Shown: positions 1 through 9,069 of the stretch, in pieces
Position numbering within the stretch: position 1 is the first letter of the stretch
Layout of the letters: every line of letters starts with the position of its first letter
Origin: CAIYRG01 sp965247505
GTDB taxonomy: Bacteria > Pseudomonadota > Alphaproteobacteria > Micropepsales > Micropepsaceae
Assembly (NCBI GenBank): GCA_965247505.1
Contig: OZ252020.1
Location: forward strand, 3,348,001-3,412,000
Direction of reading: 5' to 3'
DNA: 64,000 nt
Made by a program: the position numbers and the translations under genes
The notes under the pieces: model-generated
Told to the model about the DNA's origin: nothing
The model's input: the letters and a program-made list of their open reading frames with translations, nothing else
Databases searched by the model: none

Positions 1-1665
1 GGAGGTCACCAGGATCGAGCCCCGCTCGTAGCGCTGGCTGAAGACTTCGAACAGCAGCTCGGCGCCGGTCTTCGAGAGCGGCACGAAGCCGAGTTCGTCG
101 ATGATCAGAAGGTGATACTTTGCCAGTTGCTTCTGCAGGCGCAACAGGCGTTTTTCATCCCTAGCCTCCATCAGTTCATGAACCAGGGCAGCGGCCGTGG
201 TCGCCACGTTGGCCCGAGGCAGGTAAGGATAGATATCCAGGTTGAGTTTGGGCGGGCGTCGCTCGATACGGCACAGCACAAGGTGTTTGACGGCGTCGTA
301 GCCGATCGCACCCAGGCGCAGGGCGTCCTTCACCGCGCCGTGAAGCACCTCGAGATCGAAGGCCTCCAGAAGCCGAAGGACCTGGACGTATTCCCGCTTG
401 CCGGCCTTGCCCATGCGCGCCTCCAGGAGACGGCGCAGGGTTGGGAAGGCATCAGGCAGTTCCCATCGGGCTAGCGGCGCGGCCTGATCCAGGGCACCGA
501 TCTTGTGCTCCAGCAAAGGCAGGTAGTGGATCGGATCGAAGACCATATCTTCCCGGTCGTAGGAACGGGGGTGTCGGGCAATGATCCCGGTGCCGCAACC
601 GATAACCACCTCGTGGACATAGCCACGGATCCAGACTTCCTGATGGCCGTAGGCGACGGGCACGGAATAGTCATTCGTCCGGTAGCGCACCAGGGACAGC
701 GAGTTGACCCGCGTGCCCTGCTTGTCGCACGCGTCGAACGGTGCCGGCAGTGGCCTCTTCAACGCTTCGCGGTCACGCACAAACCGTTCGCCGATGCTCT
801 CGCGGTGGCCGCGCAGGACGTTGCCTTGCCGGTTGCGGCATTGCTCTTCCAGGTGGCCATTGAAGGCGTCCCAGCTCGCGAACCGGGGAAGCGGCGTCAT
901 GAAGTTCCGCCGGGCATAGCCGACCACCCCCTCCACATTGCCTTTGTCGTTACCCTTGCCGGGACGGCCGTAGCGGTCCTCGAAGAGGTAATGGGACTGC
1001 AGCCCGCTGAACGCCCGCGTTCGTTGCCGCGTGCCATCTGACAAGATGCGCGACACCAGACACTTGTCGTTGTCGTAAAGAATCGATTGGGGAACGCCGC
1101 CGAAAAAAACAAAGGCTCTGTTGTGCCCGTCCAGCCAGGCCTCCGTCGCCGCCGCTGGGTAGGCCGCAACGAAGCAGGCATCGCTGTGGGGAAGTGTCAT
1201 GACGAAAAAATGCGCCCGATACTTGACGCCGGCGATGATCGCATCCGCCTCGCCAAAGTCCGCTTGAGCATGGCCCGGAGGATGTGACAACGGCACAAAC
1301 ATCTCACGCCGACGAAGGCGCCGTTCCCGAACGTAATCCTTCACGATGGTCTCTTTGCCCGTGAAGCCATGTTCGTCGCGAAGGCGCTCGAATATACGCT
1401 TCGCCGTGTGGTGCTGCTTACGGTGAACCGTTCGGTCCTCCTCCAGAATACGGTCGATGATATCCGTGAAGGGGGCCAGTTTCGGGCGTTTCGGTGGCTG
1501 GCGTCGCCGATATCCCGGCGGTTCCGAATGCCGCAGCATCTTCCTCACCGTCTCGCGCGCAATGCCAAACCGACTTGCCGCCTCTCGCTGGCTCAGACCA
1601 TCAACATGGCAGGCCAGCCGAACGCGCAGATATAGGTCTACGGTGTACATCCTTCCGCCTTCCAT
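1..1665 (-). CDS. istA: IstA::IstB in-frame fusion (IS21 family), partial
   Basis: The frame is open for 555 codons from ATG 1665 to the window edge. The first part is an IS21 IstA transposase: N-terminal HTH, then an integrase-like DDE core. It matches the copy at 7456-8971 but lacks that copy's frameshift and nonsense codon. Near 190 the IstA tail is lost and the frame continues directly into the IstB ATPase C-terminal half (LIIDELGFVPLSKTGAELL, the IstB Walker B region). The junction falls in a shared 9-bp CACGGCCGC present in both istA and istB, so a microhomology deletion removed the istA end and the istB start, including the Walker A region. The product is probably non-functional for transposition, although it is a clean open frame. 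Confidence 0.8.
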   Translation of the reverse strand, partial: MEGGRMYTVDLYLRVRLACHVDGLSQREAASRFGIARETVRKMLRHSEPPGYRRRQPPKRPKLAPFTDIIDRILEEDRTVHRKQHHTAKRIFERLRDEHGFTGKETIVKDYVRERRLRRREMFVPLSHPPGHAQADFGEADAIIAGVKYRAHFFVMTLPHSDACFVAAYPAAATEAWLDGHNRAFVFFGGVPQSILYDNDKCLVSRILSDGTRQRTRAFSGLQSHYLFEDRYGRPGKGNDKGNVEGVVGYARRNFMTPLPRFASWDAFNGHLEEQCRNRQGNVLRGHRESIGERFVRDREALKRPLPAPFDACDKQGTRVNSLSLVRYRTNDYSVPVAYGHQEVWIRGYVHEVVIGCGTGIIARHPRSYDREDMVFDPIHYLPLLEHKIGALDQAAPLARWELPDAFPTLRRLLEARMGKAGKREYVQVLRLLEAFDLEVLHGAVKDALRLGAIGYDAVKHLVLCRIERRPPKLNLDIYPYLPRANVATTAAALVHELMEARDEKRLLRLQKQLAKYHLLIIDELGFVPLSKTGAELLFEVFSQRYERGSILVTS

Positions 1666-1764
1666 CTCAAAAAAGATCGAAGGCTACAGGTGGCAGAGTT
1701 TTACTCCGTCCGCGGCTGGGAAATCCCGCCGCTTCCGTGGACTAATTTGTCCCCGCCGTTCTCA
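1..1764 (-). mobile_element. IS21-family element, copy 1 (left part outside window)
   Basis: The right terminus reads TGAGAACGGCGG on the minus strand and ends at 1764. The same terminus closes a second copy at 5229-9069, which is nearly identical over istA. The element runs off the left window edge. On its right it abuts a truncated IS6-family element whose outer terminal repeat is missing, so the junction is a rearranged or nested insertion. No target duplication can be assessed. Confidence 0.85.
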
Positions 1765-2556
1765 TAACTGGGTCGGACCTGTAGAATCTACAATCGAGGA
1801 CTTTTAGGCTGCAAGTTGACACCACTCGGCCAGCGCAGCAGCTCGGGCTTGTTTGAAAATATCGCGGCGGTTGAGATGGCGTTGGTGGTTGAAGTGGTTG
1901 CGAATCGAGGCATGGACGGAGGAGAATTTCTGCAGGGTCCTAATATCTCTGAACTGCGCCATTGCCCCTTCCCGCCTTCGAAAGGGCTGATGTGAGTTTT
2001 CCGCCCGGTTGTTGAGCCAGCGCCTGGTCTCTTGGCAACCCTCGTTGCCGATCACCTTCATCGCAGCTCGGTATGATTGTAGCCTGTCTGTGACGATCGT
2101 GGCTGGCCGGCCATACCGCTTCATAGCCCGCCTCAGAAACCTAAGCGCGGCTTCGCGGTCCCGCCGTTTCGTGGCCAAAATCTCAAGAACTTCGCCTTCA
2201 TGGTCAACGGCGCGCCATAGGTAATGTGTCTCACCGTTGATGCGGACGAACACCTCATCAAGATGCCAGCGCCACAGCGAATAGGATCCATGACGAACAC
2301 GGCGTTTCCGGATCTCGGCTGCAAACAACGGACCAAAGCGGTTCCACCAGTGCCGCACGGTCTCATGGCAGATGTCGATGCCGCGCTCGAACAGAAGATC
2401 TTCGACCTGTCTCAGTGACAAGGGGTAGCGGACATACATCATCACTGCAAGGCGGATTACCTCAGGCGAATTGTTGAAATAACGAAAGGGATTTTGCATC
2501 GCCGGGGGCTACGAAACCTTACTTCCCGGCTCAAGCCAATTTACTCTGACAATGCC
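1765..2556 (-). mobile_element. IS6-family element, copy a (one end truncated)
   Basis: The inner end carries the terminal repeat GGCATTGTCAGAGTAAAT read from 2556 on the minus strand. The other end lacks the first ~13 bases seen in the copy at 4776 and begins at the IS21 terminus. It has inserted into, or recombined with, the IS407-group element whose OrfA tail starts at 2557. Confidence 0.8.
1804..2499 (-). CDS. IS6-family transposase
   Basis: This is a 231-residue protein starting MQNPFRYF. It has the IS6/IS26 layout: a short N-terminal zinc/HTH segment, then an rve-type DDE core with D in WHLDEVFVRINGE, D in TDRLQSY, and E in NNRAENSH. Length is normal for the family (about 230-240), and the frame is intact. 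It is the only full-length IS6 transposase in the window; the other three copies are partial. It could still be active in trans on the related terminal repeats nearby, although its own element lacks one end. Confidence 0.93.
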   Translation of the reverse strand: MQNPFRYFNNSPEVIRLAVMMYVRYPLSLRQVEDLLFERGIDICHETVRHWWNRFGPLFAAEIRKRRVRHGSYSLWRWHLDEVFVRINGETHYLWRAVDHEGEVLEILATKRRDREAALRFLRRAMKRYGRPATIVTDRLQSYRAAMKVIGNEGCQETRRWLNNRAENSHQPFRRREGAMAQFRDIRTLQKFSSVHASIRNHFNHQRHLNRRDIFKQARAAALAEWCQLAA

Positions 2557-2628
2557 CTCAAGCGCCTGCTCGCCGATGCCATGCTCGACAACACCGCGCT
2601 CAAGGACCTTCTGTCAAAAAAGTGGTGA
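2557..2628 (+). pseudogene. IS3-family (IS407 group) OrfA C-terminal remnant
   Basis: The reading LKRLLADAMLDNTALKDLL...KKW followed by a stop is the typical coiled-coil tail of IS407-group OrfA. Everything upstream was removed by the IS6 insertion at 2556. It overlaps the start of orfB at 2622, as is usual in these elements. Confidence 0.75.
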
Positions 2629-3551
2629 CGCCCGCCGCCAGGCGAGAGGCCGTCGGTTATCTTCGGAAGGTCTATGAGATGAGCGAACGGCGGGCGTGTC
2701 GAACCGGAGGAGCGGACCGCACGACGGTCCGGTATCTATCGAAACGGCCAGACGATGGGCCTCTGCGCGAACGGATGGTGGACCTTGCGCATGAACGCCG
2801 ACGGTTCGGTTATCGCCGCCTGCACGTCATTGTCAAATCGGGAGGGCTTGTCGTGAACCGTAAGAAGACCCAACGGATTTACCGCGAGGAAGGGTTGAAA
2901 GTCCGCCGCCGAGGCACAAGACGCCGCGCCATTGGAACCCGTGCGCCGATCCCGGTCGTCAACAGACCGAATGCGCGCTGGTCGCTCGACTTCGTCCACG
3001 ATCAGTTCGTCTGCGGCCGGCGCTTTCGTATCCTGAATGTCGTGGATGATGTCACTAAGGAATGTCTCGGCGCGATCCCGGATGTCTCACTCTCCAGCCG
3101 CCGCGTCATTCGCGAACTCGACCGCATCATCGCCAGACGGGGGCCGCCGGACATGATTGTTTCAGATAATGGGACCGAGCTGACCAGCAATGCAGTCCTT
3201 GCCTGGACGCAGGACACCGGCGTTCAATGGCATTACATCGCACCGGGCAAGCCGAGCCAAAACGCCTTTTGCGAGGCGTTTAATGGTCGGTTTCGCGATA
3301 AATGTCTGAACGAGAACCTGTTTCGCCATCTCGCCCATGCCCGATATGTCATCGCCCTTTGGGTTCACGATTACAATTACGTGCGTCCGCACTCCGCACT
3401 CGGATACCTCACACCCGCTGCCCACGCCGTGGCGTTGCAATCCAAACGGGATGACGCACTTGAATGTCTTGACGGCTCTGCAAACCACCCAGTTGATCAA
3501 CCCGCGCAAATGCGCAAAATGCAACCGGCGGCTCTAGATCAATTTGGATGA
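2622..3551 (+). CDS. IS3-family (IS407 group) transposase OrfB
   Basis: This is a 309-residue integrase-core protein. It has an N-terminal HTH_21-like segment (RRFGYRRLHVIV) and a DDE core with D in WSLDFVHD, D in VSDNGTE, and E in FCEAFNGRFRDKCLNE. It ends with the family motif RPHSALGYLTP. Length and frame look intact. The partner orfA is truncated, so the programmed OrfAB fusion cannot be made from this copy. The right end of the element lies between 3551 and about 3570 (GTTGGGGGTCA), just upstream of the beta-barrel gene. Confidence 0.92.
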   Translation: MVTPAARREAVGYLRKVYEMSERRACRTGGADRTTVRYLSKRPDDGPLRERMVDLAHERRRFGYRRLHVIVKSGGLVVNRKKTQRIYREEGLKVRRRGTRRRAIGTRAPIPVVNRPNARWSLDFVHDQFVCGRRFRILNVVDDVTKECLGAIPDVSLSSRRVIRELDRIIARRGPPDMIVSDNGTELTSNAVLAWTQDTGVQWHYIAPGKPSQNAFCEAFNGRFRDKCLNENLFRHLAHARYVIALWVHDYNYVRPHSALGYLTPAAHAVALQSKRDDALECLDGSANHPVDQPAQMRKMQPAALDQFG

Positions 3552-3646
3552 TCGTTGGGGGTCACAGCAGGGTCGGCCCACTTCAATTGAGGAGCGCCAG
3601 GATCATAGACAGGTGGCGCAACAAAGATACGAGGAGGTCTGAAACC

Positions 3647-4606
3647 ATGAGTAAATGTTTATCATCTGCTACGGGGATTTTTGGTTTTCTTGCATTGATG
3701 GCCGGTCCGGCGATGGCCCAAGGATTCTATGTCAGCGACGAGTTAGGCGTAGTCTTAAGCAATGCGCTCGGCACCGATGGGCACGATACAGACCGCGCCA
3801 GCGTGTGCGACGAATACATCAACCCGGAATTTATGACCGTCAATGACACGCCGGGCTGGGAGAGCACGAACTGCACCGGCGAGGGCCGGGGCTCTGACAG
3901 CATTTGGGAGAATAATTTCGGTTCCGGCAAGGGCATCATGTTCGGCGGCACGGCGGGCTACTATATCCCGGATTCCCGTTTCAGGACAGAGTTGGAATAC
4001 TTCTACCGCAACACCGGCTATGACCAGGCCTCAGAGATTACCGTCGGCGGCGGCCAGGTCTTGAGCAAGATCGTCCAGGAAATAGTGAGGGCCGAAGAGT
4101 ACATCGGCGATATGGACTCTCACAATCTGTTCGTAAATGTGTACATGGACTTTGCCAACAACAGCCCGCTCACGCCCTATATCGGGCTTGGCATGGGCTA
4201 CGGATTTGCCTCCCTGGAATACAGCGGCACCTTCGCGCGCGACGTAGACGCTTCAAGGATCTCTACAGGCAATGCGCCGGACGGCGGCGAGACCCTTGCC
4301 AACGCTGCTCAAATCAAAACCCGCCTGGCCGGTACAACCACCACTGAAAGCGGGCAGCTCTCCGACACGCTGTTCGGCTATCAAGTGATTTTGGGCGTGG
4401 ATTACGCGCTTACCGAATCCTTAGCGCTCGGTCTCAAGGCGCGCTGGGTCAATTACAATGCTTTCAGCGGCAGCGATGAGTGGGACCAGCTGCGCTCACA
4501 CCCGCCAAGCCTTCGCCGCTCCGGCGCCGAAACGGTGGTATATGACATAAGCACCAACGATACCTCGATGCTGGGCGCGGGCTTGAATCTCAAGTACAAG
4601 TTTTAG
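3647..4606 (+). CDS. P44/Msp2-like outer-membrane beta-barrel protein
   Basis: The product is 319 residues. The start at 3647 is chosen because AGGAGG lies 8 bases upstream, and because it opens directly into a signal peptide (MSKCLSSATGIFGFLALMAG) with a probable cut after AMA. The upstream in-frame extension lacks both signs. The mature part alternates amphipathic strands and loops (GGTAGYYIPDSRFRTELEYFYR, YIGLGMGYGFASLEYSG, ALGLKARWVNYN) and ends LNLKYKF, with the terminal aromatic residue used for BAM-dependent barrel insertion. This resembles the surface-antigen/OmpA-like barrels (P44/Msp2/Msp4 type) of Alphaproteobacteria. Function is probably a porin or surface antigen; the substrate is unknown. 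It stands alone, with an IS on each side and a hairpin terminator after it. Confidence 0.75.
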   Translation: MSKCLSSATGIFGFLALMAGPAMAQGFYVSDELGVVLSNALGTDGHDTDRASVCDEYINPEFMTVNDTPGWESTNCTGEGRGSDSIWENNFGSGKGIMFGGTAGYYIPDSRFRTELEYFYRNTGYDQASEITVGGGQVLSKIVQEIVRAEEYIGDMDSHNLFVNVYMDFANNSPLTPYIGLGMGYGFASLEYSGTFARDVDASRISTGNAPDGGETLANAAQIKTRLAGTTTTESGQLSDTLFGYQVILGVDYALTESLALGLKARWVNYNAFSGSDEWDQLRSHPPSLRRSGAETVVYDISTNDTSMLGAGLNLKYKF

Positions 4607-4644
4607 CTCGTTGTCCGTCCCGGCACGGCCCCGGGCAAAGCCGG

Positions 4645-4676
4645 GAAGCCGGCTGTGCGCTCGCGGCCGGCTTCTT
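4645..4676 (+). terminator. Probable intrinsic terminator of the beta-barrel gene
   Basis: A perfect 9-bp stem GAAGCCGGC / GCCGGCTTC with a 12-nt loop lies 38 bases after the stop codon. The T run after the stem is short (TT), so termination may be weak or assisted. Confidence 0.6.
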
Positions 4677-4739
4677 AGGTGTTGTCCTCAAGCTAAAGCA
4701 GCATCGCCGCCGCCCATAAGACCGCCGCGCCCGTCGCTA

Positions 4740-4775
4740 GGCATTGTCAAGTTAACTGATTATAGGCTTTTTTCG
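4740..4775 (+). repeat. MITE-1 end fragment
   Basis: The 36 bases starting GGCATTGTCAAGTTAAC match one end of the 132-bp repeat found complete at 13413-13544 and 51595-51726. The fragment stops exactly where the IS6-family terminal repeat (GGCATTGTCAGAC) begins at 4776, so IS6 cut or replaced the rest. Confidence 0.75.
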
Positions 4776-5228
4776 GGCATTGTCAGACTAAATGGGCTGG
4801 ACCTGCAGAACCTTCAATTGAGGACCTCTAGGCTGCAAGTTGCCGCCATTCGGCCAGGGCGGCGGACCGGGCTTGCTTGAAAATGTCGCGACGGTTGAGA
4901 TGGCGTTGGTGGTTGAAATGGTTGTGGATCGAAGCATGGACGGAGGCGAATTTCTGCAGAGTTCTTACCTCCCTGAATTTGGCCATTGCGCGTTCCCGTC
5001 GCCGGAAGGGTAGATGTGAGTTTTCCGCCCGGTTGTTGAGCCAGCACCTGGTCTCTTGGCGGCCCTCGTTGCCGATCACCTTCATCGCAGCCCGGTATGA
5101 CCGTAGCCTGTCCGTGATGATCGAAGCCGGCCGGCCATAACGCTTCATAGCCCGCCTCAGAAACCTAAGCGCGGCTTCACGATCCCGCCGTTTCGTGGCC
5201 AAAACCTCAAGCACTTCGCCTTCATGGT
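4776..5228 (-). pseudogene. IS6-family transposase, copy b, 3' half
   Basis: The terminal repeat GGCATTGTCAGACTAAAT starts at 4776. Coding sequence from 4828 to 5227 gives the C-terminal half of the transposase (from HEGEVLEV through TDRLRSYRAA and NNRAENSH to the normal stop). The N-terminal half is missing because the IS21 element begins at 5229. The piece on the far side of that IS21 (9070) is an IS6 fragment in the opposite orientation, so these are not two halves of one interrupted copy. Confidence 0.88.
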
Positions 5229-5363
5229 TGTCAACGGCGGAGCAAAATTAGTCCACCCGGGCGGAGCAAAACTAGTCCACTTAACGTTATGCGGTACGCG
5301 GTGTTGGGGGGTTGTCCCGGTAGTCCATAGGAGGGAGCCGCGCTGCTTCGAGTAGCGCTTGCG

Positions 5364-5768
5364 TTACGCGGAGCGAAGCAGCGTGGGAGGTTCCTGTGGA
5401 CCCACCGGGTCAACCATTGCACCGGCGGTTAAGTAGGTATTTTTGGGGATTTCCGCCGTTTTTTGGCTTTGGTTGAGACGATAGCTCTCGCCGTTCATTT
5501 CCAGGATATGGACATGGTGGGTGAGGCGGTCCAGCAAAGCCCCGGTCAGGCGTTCCGAGCCGAATATCTCCGTCCACTCATCGAACGGCAAGTTGGAGGT
5601 CACCAGGATCGAGCCCCGCTCGTAGCGCTGGCTGAAGACTTCGAACAGCAGCTCGGCGCCGGTCTTCGAGAGCGGCACGAAGCCGAGTTCGTCGATGATC
5701 AGAAGGTGATACTTTGCCAGTTGCTTCTGCAGGCGCAACAGGCGTTTTTCATCCCTAGCCTCCATCAG
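5364..5768 (-). pseudogene. istB: istB C-terminal part, separated by IS3 insertion
   Basis: From the IS3 junction at 5768 the frame reads the second half of IstB: Walker B region LIIDELGFVPLS, sensor region VTSNLPFDEW, and the arginine-finger region LLDRLTHHVHILEMNGESYR, to a stop at 5364. The first part lies at 7025-7459. An apparent longer frame that starts inside the IS3 end is artificial. Confidence 0.9.
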
Positions 5769-5829
5769 TGGACCCTGCTGACGAAAGTGGAGACGTCCTG
5801 CGATAGGATTTTGATCGCAGGAGGTGCAA

Positions 5830-6126
5830 ATGTCGAAGCAGAATGGGAACAAGGGCCGGCGGTTTGATCGGGCCCTCAAGGAAGAAGCCGTCCGTCTTTT
5901 ACAGACGAGCGGGCGCAGGCAGCGGCAGATAGCAGGAGATCTTGGGATCAGCGTCAGCGCGCTCGGCCGCTGGGTCGCAGAATTGCGTGAGGAGGATTTG
6001 CTTTCCGGTCCGCATGAGGATGCAGCGAAGGAGATTACCCGCCTACGCCGAGAGCGTGATCTGGCCCGTCAGGAACGTGATCTCCTAAAAAAAGCGCTGG
6101 CCTTCTTCGCCAGGGAAAGTCGATGA
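5830..6126 (+). CDS. IS3-family transposase OrfA
   Basis: This is a 98-residue HTH_Tnp_1 protein beginning MSKQNGNKGRRFDRA. The HTH is QRQIAGDLGISVSALGRWV, and a C-terminal leucine-zipper segment (ITRLRRERDLARQERDLLKKA) follows. ATG 5830 is preferred over an in-frame GTG at 5824 because GGAGG sits 5 bases before the ATG. The stop overlaps the orfB start by 4 bases, with an A7 slippery run (CTAAAAAAAG) at the end of orfA where OrfAB frameshifting would occur. Confidence 0.93.
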   Translation: MSKQNGNKGRRFDRALKEEAVRLLQTSGRRQRQIAGDLGISVSALGRWVAELREEDLLSGPHEDAAKEITRLRRERDLARQERDLLKKALAFFARESR

Positions 6127-6995
6127 GGTTCCGGTTCATCGACGCGGAGAGGGCCGGGTTGGCGATGCCGATATTCCGCCTGTGCAGACTGCTGCAGGTC
6201 AGCGTCTCAGGCTTCTACGCTTGGCGCAATCGCGGCCCAAGCCAGCGACAGCTCGATGACATGGTTCTACTCGCCCATGTCCGGGCAGCCTTTCGGCGCA
6301 GCCGCGAGAGCTACGGTGCAGAGCGGGTCCATCACGAGCTTGCCGAGAATGGGATCGAGGTTGGACGCCATAGGGTGGCTCGGCTGATGCGGGGAAATGG
6401 GTTGTCTCCAAAACGGAAACAGAAGTTCAAAAAGACGACGGACAGCCAGCACAACAAGGCCGTCGCATCGAACCTTCTCGACCAGAACTTCTCCGCCGAG
6501 GCACCCAACGAGAAATGGGCTGCCGACATCAGCTATATCTGGACGGCACAGGGCTGGCTGTACCTGGCCGTCATGCTCGACCTCTACTCCCGGCGCGTCA
6601 TCGGCTGGGCCGTGGGCGCTCGCATGACCAGCGACCTGCCGCTCAGGGCGCTTAACCGTGCTATCGGGCTGCGCCAACCTGGCGCCGGTGTGATCCACCA
6701 TAGCGATCGGGGAAGCCAGTACTGCTCAGACGCATACCAGGCGCGCCTCGGTGAACTCGGTTTCCTCGCCTCAATGAGCGGTAAGGGAAATTGCTATGAT
6801 AACGCCGTCGTCGAGACCTTCTTCCAAACCATCAAGTCAGAACTGATCTGGAGGACTGTGTTCATGTCAAGAAGCCAAGCTGAAACTGCCATAGCCGGAT
6901 ACATCGACGGGTTCTATAATCCAGTCCGTCGGCACTCGACGCTGGACTTCACAAGCCCCGTCAAATTCGAGGCAGAAGCAATGCAAACGGTGTAG
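6123..6995 (+). CDS. IS3-family transposase OrfB
   Basis: This is a 290-residue DDE integrase-core protein with D in WAADISYIWT, D in HHSDRGSQYCS and E in NAVVETFFQT. It has the IS3-group finish NPVRRHSTLDFTSP. The frame is intact here, unlike the second copy at 62163-63035. Together with orfA, the intact repeats and the clean target duplication, this copy looks recently active. Confidence 0.95.
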   Translation: MRFRFIDAERAGLAMPIFRLCRLLQVSVSGFYAWRNRGPSQRQLDDMVLLAHVRAAFRRSRESYGAERVHHELAENGIEVGRHRVARLMRGNGLSPKRKQKFKKTTDSQHNKAVASNLLDQNFSAEAPNEKWAADISYIWTAQGWLYLAVMLDLYSRRVIGWAVGARMTSDLPLRALNRAIGLRQPGAGVIHHSDRGSQYCSDAYQARLGELGFLASMSGKGNCYDNAVVETFFQTIKSELIWRTVFMSRSQAETAIAGYIDGFYNPVRRHSTLDFTSPVKFEAEAMQTV

Positions 6996-7024
6996 GGCGC
7001 CTCCACTTTTCCTGGATGGGTCCA

Positions 7025-7459
7025 CAGTTCATGAACCAGGGCAGCGGCCGTGAGGAAGCCGACGGAGAGCCCCTTTTGGCAGGCCGCCAGACCGAGACCG
7101 AGGGCGATATGGGTCTTGCCGGTGCCTGAGTTGCCGAGCGCGATGATATTCTCACGACGCTCGACGTATTCGCATCGCGCCAACTCCAGAACCAGCATCT
7201 TGTTGAGCGATGCGATGGCCTTGAAGTCGAAGCTGTCGAGGCTTTTGACGGCGGGGAACCTGGCCTGTCTGATCCGCCGCTCGACCATGCGGCGCTCACG
7301 GTCGATCAGTTCCAACTCGGTCAGACGGACAAGATACCGCACATGGTCGGCGCCCTCGGTGGCGCATTGGCGGGCCAGCTTGTCGTATTCGCGCAGGAAC
7401 GTCGGCAGTTTCAGGGTCTTGAGGTGATGGGCCAGCAACACTTGCGGCGTATCGGTCAT
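7025..7459 (-). pseudogene. istB: istB N-terminal part, interrupted by IS3
   Basis: ATG 7459 overlaps the istA stop (ATGA). The frame reads MTDTPQVLLAHHLKTLKL and then the IstB Walker A (GNSGTGKTHIALGLG) up to TAAALVHEL. There the IS3 element enters, and the predicted frame ends in IS sequence. The remainder of IstB is at 5364-5768. Confidence 0.9.
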
Positions 7460-8971
7460 GACGCGCCTCCACCCAACAAGCTCATATAACTGGCGGCGGC
7501 CGTGGTCGCCACGTTGGCCCGAGGCAGGTAGGGATAGATATCCAGGTCGAGTTTGGGCGGGCGTCGCTCGATACGGCACAGCACAAGGTGTTTGACGGCG
7601 TCGTAGCCGATCGCACCCAGGCGCAGGGCGTCCTTCACCGCGCCGTGAAGCACCTCGAGATCGAAGGTCTCCAGAAGCCGAAGGACCTGGACGTATTCTC
7701 GCTTGCCGGCCTTGCCCATGCGCGCCTCCAGGAGACGGCGCAGGGTTGGGAAGGCATCAGGCAGTTCCCATCCGGCTAGCGGCGCGGCCTGATCCAGGGC
7801 ACCGATCTTGTGCTCCAGCAAAGGCAGGTAGTGGATCGGATCGAAGACCATATCTTCCCGGTCGTAGGAACGGGGGTGTCGGGCAATGATCCCGGTGCCG
7901 CAACCGATAACCACCTCGTGGACATAGCCACGGATCCAGACTTCCTGATGGCCGTAGGCGACGGGCACGGAATAGTCATTCGTCCGGTAGCGCACCAGGG
8001 ACAGCGAGTTGACCCGCGTGCCCTGCTTGTCGCACGCGTCGAACGGTGCCGGCAGTGGCCTCTTCAACGCTTCGCGGTCACGCACAAACCGTTCGCCGAT
8101 GCTCTCGCGGTGGCCGCGCAGGACGTTGCCTTGCCGGTTGCGGCATTGCTCTTCCAGGTGGCCATTGAAGGCGTCCCAGCTCGCGAACCGGGGAAGCGGC
8201 GTCATGAAGTTCCGCCGGGCATAGCCGACCACCCCCTCCACATTGCCTTTGTCGTTACCCTTGCCGGGACGGCCGTAGCGGTCCTCGAAGAGGTAATGGG
8301 ACTACAGCCCGCTGAACGCCCGCGTTCGTTGCCGCGTGCCATCTGACAAGATGCGCGACACCAGACACTTGTCGTTGTCGTAAAGAATCGATTGGGGAAC
8401 GCCGCCGAAAAAAACAAAGGCTCTGTTGTGCCCGTCCAGCCAGGCCTCCGTCGCCGCCGCCGGGTAAGGCCGCAACGAAGCAGGCATCGCTGTGGGGAAG
8501 TGTCATGACGAAAAAATGCGCCCGATACTTGACGCCGGCGATGATCGCATCCGCCTCGCCAAAGTCCGCTTGAGCATGGCCCGGAGGATGTGACAACGGC
8601 ACAAACATCTCACGCCGGCGAAGGCGCCGTTCCCGAACGTAATCCTTCACGATGGTCTCTTTGCCCGTGAAGCCATGTTCGTCGCGAAGGCGCTCGAATA
8701 TACGCTTCGCCGTGTGGTGCTGCTTACGGTGAACCGTTCGGTCCTCCTCCAGAATACGGTCGATGATATCCGTGAAGGGGGCCAGTTTCGGGCGTTTCGG
8801 TGGCTGGCGTCGCCGATATCCCGGCGGTTCCGAATGCCGCAGCATCTTCCTCACCGTCTCGCGCGCAATGCCAAACCGACTTGCCGCCTCTCGCTGGCTC
8901 AGACCATCAACATGGCAGGCCAGCCGAACGCGCAGATATAGGTCCACGGTGTACATCCTCCCGCCTTCCAT
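7456..8971 (-). pseudogene. istA: istA with a frameshift and a nonsense codon
   Basis: The start at 8971 gives an IstA N-terminus (MEGGRMYTVDLYLRVRLA, HTH QREAASRFGIARETVRKML, DDE core first D in HAQADFGEAD). Compared with copy 1, one extra base near 8466 shifts the frame after CFVAA, and a G-to-A change near 8307 makes a TAG after TRAFSGL. The remaining 261 codons to the stop at 7456 are intact. All the differences can be read by direct comparison with 1-1665. Confidence 0.92.
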
Positions 8972-9069
8972 CTCAAAAAAGATCGAAGGCTACAGGTGGC
9001 AGAGTTTTACTCCGCCCGCGGCTGGAAATCCCGCCGCTTCCGTGGACTAATTTGTCACCGCCGTTCTCA

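Larger units (their letters stand above)
5769..7024 (+). mobile_element. IS3-family element, copy 1, intact with 3-bp target duplication
   Basis: The inverted repeats are TGGACCCTGCTGACGAAAG at the left and TGGACCCATCCAGGAAAAG at the right (minus strand). Length is 1256 bp. The target istB is split with a 3-bp duplication, CAG at 5766-5768 and 7025-7027. The uninterrupted sequence in IS21 copy 1 (CATCAGTTCATG near 169-180) confirms the insertion point. A second 1256-bp copy is at 61809-63064. Confidence 0.95.
5229..9069 (-). mobile_element. IS21-family element, copy 2, interrupted by IS3
   Basis: The ends are TGTCAACGGCGG (5229) and TGAGAACGGCGG (minus strand, ending 9069). Inside each end the motif GGCGGAG(C/T)AAAACT recurs, as is usual for IS21 multiple-repeat termini. 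Order on the minus strand is istA (frameshifted), istB (overlapping ATGA), with istB split by a 1256-bp IS3 element. No matching target duplication flanks it (IS6 pieces in opposite orientation lie either side), which suggests later recombination. Confidence 0.9.

Noticed and set aside
5364..5879. A 171-codon minus-strand frame joining istB to IS3 sequence
   Set aside because: Its first ~35 codons lie inside the IS3 left end in antisense. It is an artefact of the insertion junction, and the real part is 5364-5768.
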